Part shown: in pieces, positions 55,891 to 62,705 of the stretch
How positions within the stretch are numbered: position 1 is the stretch's first letter
Layout of the letters: the number at the start of each line of letters is the position of its first letter
Source of the DNA: Bacillus sp. BHET2
Lineage (GTDB): Bacteria > Bacillota > Bacilli > Bacillales > Bacillaceae_B
Assembly: GCF_005938125.1 (NCBI RefSeq)
Contig: NZ_VCQN01000004.1
Span: 310,001-374,000, forward strand
Length of the DNA: 64,000 bases
Reading direction: 5' to 3'
Made by a program: the position numbers and the translations under genes
The notes under the pieces: model-generated
Database searches by the model: none
What the model was told of the DNA's origin: nothing
Seen by the model: the letters and a program-made list of their open reading frames with translations, nothing else

Positions 55891-56018
55891 GTTGATTGGA
55901 GCGGAAGGTGCTCGACTCCTGTGGGAATAGCGGGAAAGTTGAGACCCCACAGGGCTTTAGCCCGAGGAGGCTCAACTCACGCCCCGCGGAAAGCGAGCAC
56001 CTGCAGCGGAAATCACCA
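55891..56018 (+). repeat. Large palindromic repeat, copy C
   Basis: 128 bp in the pgi-yugN gap. Outer arms are GGTGCTCG (55907) and CGAGCACC (55994). Inner pairs are CCTGTGGG (55918) with CCCACAGG (55946), and AGTTGAG (55937) with CTCAACT (55971). The order of the inner arms is interleaved. The rest of the gap is AT-rich with no gene. Confidence 0.85.
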
Positions 56019-56052
56019 CACACAATTAAAAAGTGAAAATAGTCTAAATAAA

Positions 56053-56089
56053 AAAGGAGCACTGAGAAAAATCTCAGTGCTCTTTTACA
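56053..56089 (+). terminator. Hairpin terminator upstream of yugN
   Basis: GAGCACTGAGA / TCTCAGTGCTC around AAAA and a short T tail. It may end transcripts entering from pgi. Confidence 0.85.
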
Positions 56090-56142
56090 TTTTTCTTTTC
56101 TTTTAGGAGAAGCTATCCCTAAAAGAAAGGGGATGCATCCAC

Positions 56143-56550
56143 ATGATTGAGCTTTCATCGAGTATTGAAGGACAGCATTATCAACTATATAAACTTGAGC
56201 AGCTATTAAAGCCGCTTGGCTATTCGATAGGCGGTAATTGGGAGTATGATCACGGTTATTTCGATTATAAAATAGATGATGAGGTTGGGTATCAATTCTT
56301 GAGAGTGCCGTTTACGTCAGTAGACGGTCAACTGGATTCAAGAGGAGCCACCGTTGAATTCGGTAAGCCGTTCCTTCTCGCTCATAAATATCAGATTGGC
56401 TTAGACGATTTTGCCACAACCGGTAGCTTTTCAGGTTCAGTCAATCAATTCTCGGAACCACAGGACCCTGATGCAACCGTGCCTGATGAGTATATCGCCG
56501 TTGGAAAGGAACTTGTGAAAGAACTTGAGAACACGTTGTTTTCTAGTTAG
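56143..56550 (+). CDS. yugN: YugN family protein
   Basis: 135 aa, acidic and soluble. It begins MIELSSSIEGQHYQLYKLEQLLKPLGY and contains GGNWEYDHGYFDYKIDDE, typical of the YugN-like family. Function unknown. It overlaps the convergent yugO gene by eight bases. The start has a weak AAAGGGG site. The place beside pgi and yugO matches B. subtilis. Confidence 0.86.
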   Translation: MIELSSSIEGQHYQLYKLEQLLKPLGYSIGGNWEYDHGYFDYKIDDEVGYQFLRVPFTSVDGQLDSRGATVEFGKPFLLAHKYQIGLDDFATTGSFSGSVNQFSEPQDPDATVPDEYIAVGKELVKELENTLFSS

Positions 56551-57535
56551 AAATGACGAGCAGCTCGTCTGATTCTTCTACGATTGTTGTTAAAGGAGGA
56601 TTCACAGTTGTGTTTTCTCCTTTTTTTATGCCTAAAAGGATGACGTTGTTCTTTAGAAGATGTGTGCTTAACGAGTGGAAGTTTTCTTTGATATATTCAC
56701 TTGAAACTGGAATCAGTTTGAGATTATTTCCTTTCAGGTGGTTTAATAGCTTTAAAATCGTTTTAGACATCCCTTGAGAAATGATACTGTTCATCATCAC
56801 ATAGCTTGTTTGCATATTCGTTTGGATGACTTCGTCAGCTCCTGCACGCTTCGCATTTGCCACTTGATCCTTCTGAAGAATTTCAACGACTGTATATAAT
56901 TCCGGATGGTTTCCTTTAATGGCAAGAAGGGTTAAGACGGAATTCATATCCGAAGTTACCTCATCTTTATTCTGATCTGCGGTAATGATGGCGATCGACG
57001 CTTCATGAAGATTGACTTTCTTCAGGATCGCATCCCTAAAGGGAGTGCCTCTAACGAAGTGGATGTGATTATTATTATATGGATTCATTTGAAGCGTTTC
57101 ATCGACCAAAATGATATCGCATTGGGATTGAAGAGATGTCAGTTGGTTGATTACTTCCCGAGTCCGCTCATTCCAGCCTACAATGACCACATGTTCTTTC
57201 CCTTTAAAGGATGCTTTCCCTTCCAGGTACGCATTTTGTGTCATGACGGTTGTTGTTGCTAATGTGACAAAATAAGTAGAAAGGAAGCCTGCACCTGCAA
57301 GGATGAGGACAATCCCAATCAATCGTCCTTCGAAGGATAGTGGAACAAAATCCCCATATCCTACCGTGGAAGTCGTGATGACGGCCCACCAAATCCCATC
57401 AAATAGAGTGGGGAAGGTATTAGGTTCTAATAAATGAATGATCGTACCAAAGAAAAGCATCAGCGTAATGGCGATCATAAATATTCGTATGACTATAGGC
57501 CAGCGCAAAAAACCATGAAACATTTGCTGTACCAT
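56543..57535 (-). CDS. yugO: Potassium channel with RCK/TrkA-N domain
   Basis: 330 aa from ATG 57535, which follows AAAGGAG; the frame extends 11 codons upstream. Two membrane spans flank the pore loop with the selectivity filter TSTVGYGDFVP (about residue 55-65). A cytosolic RCK domain (HVVIVGWNERTREVINQL) and a C-terminal ligand domain follow. In B. subtilis YugO mediates K+ release, including electrical signalling in biofilms. Convergent with yugN. Confidence 0.93.
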   Translation of the reverse strand: MVQQMFHGFLRWPIVIRIFMIAITLMLFFGTIIHLLEPNTFPTLFDGIWWAVITTSTVGYGDFVPLSFEGRLIGIVLILAGAGFLSTYFVTLATTTVMTQNAYLEGKASFKGKEHVVIVGWNERTREVINQLTSLQSQCDIILVDETLQMNPYNNNHIHFVRGTPFRDAILKKVNLHEASIAIITADQNKDEVTSDMNSVLTLLAIKGNHPELYTVVEILQKDQVANAKRAGADEVIQTNMQTSYVMMNSIISQGMSKTILKLLNHLKGNNLKLIPVSSEYIKENFHSLSTHLLKNNVILLGIKKGENTTVNPPLTTIVEESDELLVISN

Positions 57536-57595
57536 TCTACCAGCTCCTTTTTCATCTGCACTGACCATTATTTCCTATTCACGTTCGTCTCATAA

Positions 57596-58141
57596 CTAGC
57601 TAAGCCATTCTTTCTTTAATAAGCTGTACATATATGCATCATATGTGTGTTCATTCTGAAGAATATATGCTCTCAGTAATCCCTCTTGCTTGAACCCAAG
57701 TTTTTCGACGACCCTTGAAGAAGCTTTATTATACGGGACGATCACAGCCCCTATCCGGTTCATTTCTTTTTCCGTAAATAAATGGGTGAGGAGTGGGGAG
57801 AGTGCCTCGCCCATGATGCCTTTCCCCCAATGCCCGGACTCTAGGTCATATCCAATTTCGCACCGTTTGTAGGCTTTGGATATGCCGTGGAACCCACATG
57901 TTCCGATTATTCTTTCCGACTGTTTCTTCACAATTGCCCAGCGCATGGGGCCGCCGTTTTCTAAGTGCTTTTCATAGTTTTCCACCATGCTTACGGCAAC
58001 TTCTTTGGAATTGATCGGACTCATACCAAAATAGCGAAGAACCTCCTCGGACGTATAAAGATCATAAAGAAAATCCACATCTCCCATTGTGAGCTGTCTT
58101 AGAACGAGTCTATCTGTTTCAAATACTGGATATTTTTCCAT
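57596..58141 (-). CDS. GNAT acetyltransferase (RimJ/RimL type)
   Basis: 181 aa from ATG 58141 (AAAGGAGTTG upstream; the frame extends 50 codons further with no start site). GNAT domain: FETDRLVLRQLTMGDVDFLY at the N-terminus, the acetyl-CoA loop region YDLESGHWGKGIMGEAL (about residue 90-106), and NKASSRVVEKLGFKQEGLLR. It acetylates the N-terminus of a protein or a small amine. The substrate is unknown. Confidence 0.9.
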   Translation of the reverse strand: MEKYPVFETDRLVLRQLTMGDVDFLYDLYTSEEVLRYFGMSPINSKEVAVSMVENYEKHLENGGPMRWAIVKKQSERIIGTCGFHGISKAYKRCEIGYDLESGHWGKGIMGEALSPLLTHLFTEKEMNRIGAVIVPYNKASSRVVEKLGFKQEGLLRAYILQNEHTYDAYMYSLLKKEWLS

Positions 58142-58368
58142 AATTATCAACTCCTTTGTACATGAAAGTATATCATGTGTGAGGCGTAGAGGGGCGGAGA
58201 AAGTTTCATGGTATCTTCCACTTTTGCTTTTGGCTTGGTCATATCTTCTCCTTATAATTGGGTCAAAGACAGATAGAAAAAAATCCAACACCTTGGTGAC
58301 TGAACTCCAAGAGAAGGCGGAAATCGAAAATCATTTGTAAGACCCATGCCATATTGGAAGTGTACTAA

Positions 58369-58400
58369 AAATGCCTCTGTAAATGGATACAGGGGCATTT
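58369..58400 (-). terminator. Terminator of the lactate-oxidase-like gene
   Basis: AAATGCCTCTGT / ACAGGGGCATTT stem. On the minus strand it is followed by T's. Confidence 0.85.
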
Positions 58401-58411
58401 GGGTCATATAG

Positions 58412-59593
58412 CTATACTTGGGTAGATAGTGATGATTCTTCTATGTTCAAGAGAAGGGAACGATCTAAATGAGACGCGGATCTTTGACCGGAAAGAGCTA
58501 AAGTTAAATCGGTATCCGCAAGTAGATTTCGGATCACTTCTTTTACTCCTTGTTCGCCACCAAGGGTCAATCCGTACATATAAGGTCTTCCTATGAGAAC
58601 GGAGCTTGCTCCAAGAGCTAATGCTTTCACAACATCGGCACCCCGTCTGATTCCACTGTCAAAAAGCACAGGAATTCGACCATCTACAGCGTTACACACC
58701 ATCGGTAATGAATCGAGAGCCCCGAGGGAGCCGTCAACCTGCCTGCCTCCATGATTAGAAACAATGACTCCGTCCATACCGTGATCAATGGCAAGCTTTG
58801 CGTCATCAGGGTGGAGGATACCTTTTAGAAGAATTGGCAAAGTTGTATGTTCTTTCAGGAAGTTCAAGTCATCCCACGTAAGGCGTGCATTTCCGAACAC
58901 CTTGGACCAGAGGGAAGCTGCAGCTTTCATGTCAACCTCAGGAGGATCTTTCAGTTTTGATCGAAATACAGGATCGCTCACGTAATTCCCGACGCCTTCT
59001 CCTGATAGAAAAGGTAGATAGGCATTCTCAAGGTCATTTTCACGCCATGCCATCATCGGTGCATCTAGGGTAACGACGATGGCTGTGTACCCGGAGACTT
59101 CAGCCCTGCGGAGCATACTGGCTGCAATATCCCTGTCGCTGCTCCAATAAAGTTGGAACCACCTTGGTGAGTTTCCCATGACAGTGGCGACTTCTTCCAT
59201 CGAGTAAGTAGAGGCAGAGCTTGCAATGAAGGGAACATTCATGGATGATGCTGCCCTTGCAGACGCCAGCTCCCCATCAGGGTGGACGATTGATTGCACT
59301 CCAATGGGAGCGAGCATAAGGGGGGAGGAATAGGTTTCCCCAAATAGAGTCACCTTAAGGTCACGATGTTCCACGTTATTCAGCATCCGGGGAACAATCT
59401 GCCATCGATCGAGGGCATTTCTGTTGGCGCGCATTGTCTCTTCACCGCCGGCACCTCCCGCTACATAATAATAGGGGCCATCCTCAAGCTTTTCCCGTGC
59501 CTTTTGTTCAAGCTCTTCAAAGCGGAATGGTATGGAGGGACGGACCTTCCCCTGGTAGATTTCATTCTGGACATGGTTTCCGTACTGAGTCAT
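58412..59593 (-). CDS. FMN-dependent alpha-hydroxyacid oxidase (lactate oxidase / lactate 2-monooxygenase-like)
   Basis: 393 aa. It oxidises an (S)-2-hydroxyacid, most likely lactate, using FMN and O2. Family landmarks are YYYVAGGAGGEETMRANR near residue 41, the substrate Tyr region, LLKGILHPDDAKLAIDHGMDGVIVSNHGGRQVDG (catalytic His near residue 280) and VLFDSGIRRGADVVKALALGASSVLIGRP. All look intact. GAGAGGAG precedes the ATG. It stands last before the tRNA scar. Oxidase versus monooxygenase cannot be decided. Confidence 0.9.
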   Translation of the reverse strand: MTQYGNHVQNEIYQGKVRPSIPFRFEELEQKAREKLEDGPYYYVAGGAGGEETMRANRNALDRWQIVPRMLNNVEHRDLKVTLFGETYSSPLMLAPIGVQSIVHPDGELASARAASSMNVPFIASSASTYSMEEVATVMGNSPRWFQLYWSSDRDIAASMLRRAEVSGYTAIVVTLDAPMMAWRENDLENAYLPFLSGEGVGNYVSDPVFRSKLKDPPEVDMKAAASLWSKVFGNARLTWDDLNFLKEHTTLPILLKGILHPDDAKLAIDHGMDGVIVSNHGGRQVDGSLGALDSLPMVCNAVDGRIPVLFDSGIRRGADVVKALALGASSVLIGRPYMYGLTLGGEQGVKEVIRNLLADTDLTLALSGQRSASHLDRSLLLNIEESSLSTQV

Positions 59594-59716
59594 TTTATTC
59601 GTCTCCTCTCTATTTTTGCTGGGACAGGTGCAAATGAGAAAAAGGAAGCATATGTATTCGGCGAGCTATCCCTTTATAAGAAAATGGTACTTTTAGTATT
59701 CAGAAAAGTCAATTTA

Positions 59717-59929
59717 TTAATATTGAAAAGAAGAACCGATCATTCTTGTTTGTTCATTTTGAAGCATGGACTGATAAGTGGAGACGATTCCTCTTAATGC
59801 ATTGTAGTGATCGACAGTCGTCCATACATTGTCACTGAATCGATGAACCGCCCACCATCTCCACGTATTTTTATTGATCGTATCTTTCCACACATTTTCG
59901 ATTTCCGATAATTGTTGTTTCGTTTTCAT
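59717..59929 (-). CDS. Small hypothetical protein
   Basis: 70 aa, Trp-rich in the centre (NTWRWWAVHRFSDNVWTTVDHYNALRGIVSTYQ). The family is not recognised. The ribosome site is weak (TTGAG). It lies between the lactate-oxidase-like gene and the tRNA-linked terminator, in the same direction as the tRNA. It may be real but support is modest. Confidence 0.38.
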   Translation of the reverse strand: MKTKQQLSEIENVWKDTINKNTWRWWAVHRFSDNVWTTVDHYNALRGIVSTYQSMLQNEQTRMIGSSFQY

Positions 59930-59945
59930 ATGAAAAACTCAACAG

Positions 59946-59982
59946 AAAAAAGGCGTCCTTATTTTAATAAGGACGCCTTTTT
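59946..59982 (-). terminator. Terminator following the tRNA-Ala fragment
   Basis: AAAAAAGGCGTCCTTATT / AATAAGGACGCCTTTTT near-perfect hairpin. In the minus direction it comes eight bases after the tRNA 3' end, as terminators of tRNA genes do. Confidence 0.9.
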
Positions 59983-59990
59983 CATAAGTA

Positions 59991-60032
59991 TGGAGCATAG
60001 CGGGATCGAACCGCTGACCTTTTGGCTGCCAG
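59991..60032 (-). tRNA. tRNA-Ala(GGC) 3' fragment, candidate integration (att) scar
   Basis: Read on the minus strand the 42 bases run from an anticodon loop CTGGCAG (anticodon GGC), through a 3' stem CCAAA, variable AGGTC, T-arm AGCGG TTCGATC CCGCT and acceptor half ATGCTCC to A. This matches the 3' half of tRNA-Ala. Nothing upstream resembles the 5' anticodon stem, D-arm or 5' acceptor, so the gene is cut within the anticodon loop. Confidence 0.8.
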
Positions 60033-60305
60033 AGATATACACTCAATAAATGGGAGTAAAAAGAGATAAAATAAGTAATTTTAGAGGGGTTTAGTCGGGG
60101 AAAATGTAGTGTTTTGGAAGATATATTAAATAAGAAAACTGAAAAAAATAATTCTGTGCAATTTTGGGCAATTTGCTTTTTAGAGTGAAGAGGTGGTCTC
60201 TCTTACACATTGCGATTAAAAGTTAAAAGGGAAAGCTGATACTATTACTAAATATTATAGTCGAGATTGTGTACTAATTAAAAAATAAATTAAGAAGGTG
60301 ATGTT

Positions 60306-60566
60306 ATGAGTCAACCAAATGATGAAAGGTCAAAAAAAAGTAGACAAGAGGACCTTGAATTTTATGTAGCAAAAGCTAAAAAAATTTTAAGGGAACAATC
60401 TCCTGAAGAAATGGCAGCAAGAGCTAGTGAATTGAGAAAGCAAGAAAAGAAGAGATTAGCTTTCATCAAAGAGATCCAAACAAGACGCTTACAGAAGATA
60501 CAAACTGAGAAGGCTGCCAAATCAAAAGTGAAATTTTTTGGGCTGGGTTGGTGGTTTTTTAAGTAG
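60306..60566 (+). CDS. Small basic coiled-coil-like hypothetical protein
   Basis: 86 aa. The ATG follows AAGGTGATG. It is highly charged and helical (ARASELRKQEKKRLAFIKEIQTRRLQKIQTEKAAKSK), ending in an aromatic segment FFGLGWWFFK that could touch a membrane. The family is not recognised. First gene of the AT-rich island right of the tRNA scar; the stretch 60033-60305 before it holds no gene I can support. Confidence 0.6.
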   Translation: MSQPNDERSKKSRQEDLEFYVAKAKKILREQSPEEMAARASELRKQEKKRLAFIKEIQTRRLQKIQTEKAAKSKVKFFGLGWWFFK

Positions 60567-60586
60567 GTACGATATAAATAAGAAGT

Positions 60587-60609
60587 GCAACTAGTTGATA
60601 CTAGTTGCC
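60587..60609. terminator. Hairpin after the first island gene
   Basis: GCAACTAGT / ACTAGTTGC perfect arms with a TGAT loop. No T tract. Confidence 0.55.
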
Positions 60610-60806
60610 AAGTAGGATGGTGTTACTTTGAAAGGTGATTCTAATTATACATTGAAGAAAGATGTTGTGCAATTAAAAGTGTGAATTTTCAAGAAATAAC
60701 TTGGTATTAATTAGTTCTGTAAAATATCATTGCCCAATAGTATTTTAAAGAAATATGGATTGTTAGGGAATAACACTCCATAAGAAATTTGAATGAGGTG
60801 ATTTTG

Positions 60807-61013
60807 TTGACTAATGAATATTGGAAAAAAGGAATTGGTCAAGAAATGTATTACTACGACTCTAATATAGAAATGGATATTTTAATCCATAGAAGCGAAA
60901 AACAACTCCAAACATTGATTAGGATAGGTAAACTTACCAAGGAAGAGATGAAGTGGGTTATTGGCTTACCGGATGAAATCTTTGACATTATTTATAATCG
61001 TAATCTCCCTTAA
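60807..61013 (+). CDS. Hypothetical small cytosolic protein
   Basis: 68 aa from a TTG at 60807, six bases after GAGGTG; the ATG six codons earlier would leave no ribosome site. It contains YWKKGIGQEMYYYDSNIEMDILIHRSEKQL and an acidic helix. The family is not recognised. It is followed by a 20-base perfect hairpin. Confidence 0.58.
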   Translation: MTNEYWKKGIGQEMYYYDSNIEMDILIHRSEKQLQTLIRIGKLTKEEMKWVIGLPDEIFDIIYNRNLP

Positions 61014-61040
61014 CAAGACCAGTCAGAATAGGGATAATGC

Positions 61041-61088
61041 ATAGAGCACCTCCAAGTGGAATCTAGCTTCCACTTGGAGGTGCTCTAT
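61041..61088 (+). terminator. Twenty-base perfect inverted repeat after the island gene
   Basis: ATAGAGCACCTCCAAGTGGA (61041-61060) and its exact complement (61069-61088) around an eight-base loop. There is little T tract, so it may be a terminator or a mobile palindrome. The rest of the 61014-61331 gap shows no supported gene. Confidence 0.75.
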
Positions 61089-61331
61089 AATTCTAAAACT
61101 TTATACTTCGCTTTTTGGATATTTAAGTATCACTAATAAGTCTACCGTTGCCAATCGTCGTCTCTCAAAGTAATCTAAATTCATTTCTTGAAGGAGTATT
61201 TGGAACTCCAGCTGATGCAATCCTTCAAAACGAATGACAAATATAGAAATTTCTAAGATATAGTTTTTAAACGAAAAGAGAATATATGTACAAAGACAAT
61301 CATAAACCTCTTATGGTAAGAGGTGATTAGA

Positions 61332-61778
61332 ATGCAAAAGCAACATACTGTATTTATTACTTTATTTTTGTTTTATCTATTCGTGTTGTTGGTAGTGAGC
61401 TTTGTAGGATTGGGATTTGGAATGAACCATTTGAGGATGATTAATTACGAGGGGGTAAATAATAATTTTGTTCCCTTGAATACTCTGAGTGGATACGTTT
61501 CTAATATCGACCACTATAACTTTGATACTTGGTTTTACAATACTTTTGGGATAGTTATCTTATTTATGCCATTTGGTTTCCTTCTTCCAAAAGTTTTCTC
61601 TAACTTAAATACATTAAAAAATGTTTTATATTTTGCACTGGCTCTGAGTATGTGTATTGAATTTTTTCAATTTCTAACTAAAAAAGGAGTATTAGATGTA
61701 GATGATGTGATATTAAACATAGTAGGAGCTGCCTTAGGATACCTGATCTTCAAGATTCAGATAAAAAGTAAATTTTAG
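61332..61778 (+). CDS. VanZ family membrane protein
   Basis: 148 aa from ATG 61332 (AGGTGATTAG upstream). It has four spans. VanZ-like signatures are NFVPLNTLSGYV, NTFGIVILFMPFGFLLP and EFFQFLTKKGVLDVDDVILNIVGAALGYLIF. VanZ proteins are linked to teicoplanin resistance or envelope changes, but most chromosomal members are of unknown role. Confidence 0.88.
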   Translation: MQKQHTVFITLFLFYLFVLLVVSFVGLGFGMNHLRMINYEGVNNNFVPLNTLSGYVSNIDHYNFDTWFYNTFGIVILFMPFGFLLPKVFSNLNTLKNVLYFALALSMCIEFFQFLTKKGVLDVDDVILNIVGAALGYLIFKIQIKSKF

Positions 61779-61794
61779 GTTATCCATATAAGGG

Positions 61795-61826
61795 GGCTTA
61801 TCCGGAAAAAGGATAAGCTTCTTTTT
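61795..61826 (+). terminator. Terminator of the vanZ-like gene
   Basis: GCTTATCC / GGATAAGC stem and T-rich tail. Confidence 0.85.
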
Positions 61827-61909
61827 AGTTTGAAGTTTTTCTTGAGTAAGCTGCTCGATTTTGAAATAATTGGTTATGAATAAGGACTTATTCTATCTGG
61901 AGGTCAGAA

Positions 61910-62053
61910 ATGGAGAAGCCCAATAAAAAAGATTCTTTTAAAATTCAAAATAAATATAGACAAAAACTCAAAAGAAAAAATAATAAAAAATTTGAAGTAA
62001 TAATTCTAGCTATCATTTTCTTAACAATAATAATAGTAAAATGGCTTGACTAG
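61910..62053 (+). CDS. 47-aa small membrane protein
   Basis: 47 aa. The ATG is preceded by TGGAGGTCAGAA. The N-terminal half is strongly basic (MEKPNKKDSFKIQNKYRQK, then LKRKNNKKF) and is followed by one hydrophobic span (VIILAIIFLTIIIVKWL) at the C-terminus, so it is a tail-anchored small protein. The family is not recognised. It could be structural or regulatory; a toxin-like role is possible but unsupported. Confidence 0.6.
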   Translation: MEKPNKKDSFKIQNKYRQKLKRKNNKKFEVIILAIIFLTIIIVKWLD

Positions 62054-62194
62054 ATAAAACGAAACCCAATTCATCCAGCTAATTGTCTTGTTCTTTATTG
62101 AGGGAGGTTAATTGAATAATTCGAAACTTAAATAATTGGCTTCGTCTAATTAGTAAAGTGTTGTTTTAGGATAAGGTGAGGAGGAGGAATTTTG

Positions 62195-62464
62195 ATGAGT
62201 GTCTTGAGAGTGGGAGTAAATATACTAATTCCATTTCTAATATTATTCTTGGCTTTCGCTACTTGGATGGGCTATATCGCTGAAAATATAAGGGATTACT
62301 ATAATTTAAAATGGATTGCGATTTTAATACTGGTAGCAGGATACATTCTACAATTTTATAAGAAAACATTTGGGTTAATGATTGTAGGGTTAAGTATCCT
62401 TAGTTGGTTCTTGTTACAATTCCATTGTTCAAGTAGAGGGCAGGCTAACAGGAGAAGTGAATAA
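62195..62464 (+). CDS. Hypothetical small membrane protein
   Basis: 89 aa from ATG 62195 (GAGGAGG upstream; an in-frame TTG lies one codon earlier). It has three hydrophobic spans (about residues 8-25, 38-54 and 59-74) and a short basic tail. The family is not recognised. It is followed by an AT-rich hairpin. Confidence 0.65.
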   Translation: MSVLRVGVNILIPFLILFLAFATWMGYIAENIRDYYNLKWIAILILVAGYILQFYKKTFGLMIVGLSILSWFLLQFHCSSRGQANRRSE

Positions 62465-62487
62465 GATAGTAAAAAATCACTTGTAAT

Positions 62488-62522
62488 AAAATAAGATATT
62501 TTCATAAAAAATACCTTATTTG
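62488..62522. terminator. AT-rich terminator-like hairpin
   Basis: AATAAGATATTT / AAATACCTTATT arms. Weak but well placed after the gene. Confidence 0.6.
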
Positions 62523-62705
62523 AATAAGAATAGATGATAAAAGAAAATGTAAAGTATTTCAATATCCAAGGATATTCAAACCCATAGTCATATTACACAA
62601 TAGAGCTTGAGTATAGAATTTTCGTTGTGTAAGAGTATATATTTTTTAATTGTTATTCATTTATTTGTTGAAAGAATAGACTGCATATCATATGGGGGTT
62701 ATGAT

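Noticed and set aside
55840-56158. Frames on both strands across repeat copy C
   Set aside because: They arise from the GC-rich palindromic repeat and lack start signals.
47064-59545. GGGACGGACC-like strings inside rocR and the lactate-oxidase-like gene
   Set aside because: They are half-sites without the palindromic partner, and short matches of this length are expected by chance in 64 kb.
61154-61243. Frame encoding PIVVSQSNLNSFLEGVFGTP before the vanZ-like gene
   Set aside because: Protein-like composition, but only 29 codons from a TTG without ribosome site; too little support to call a gene or remnant.
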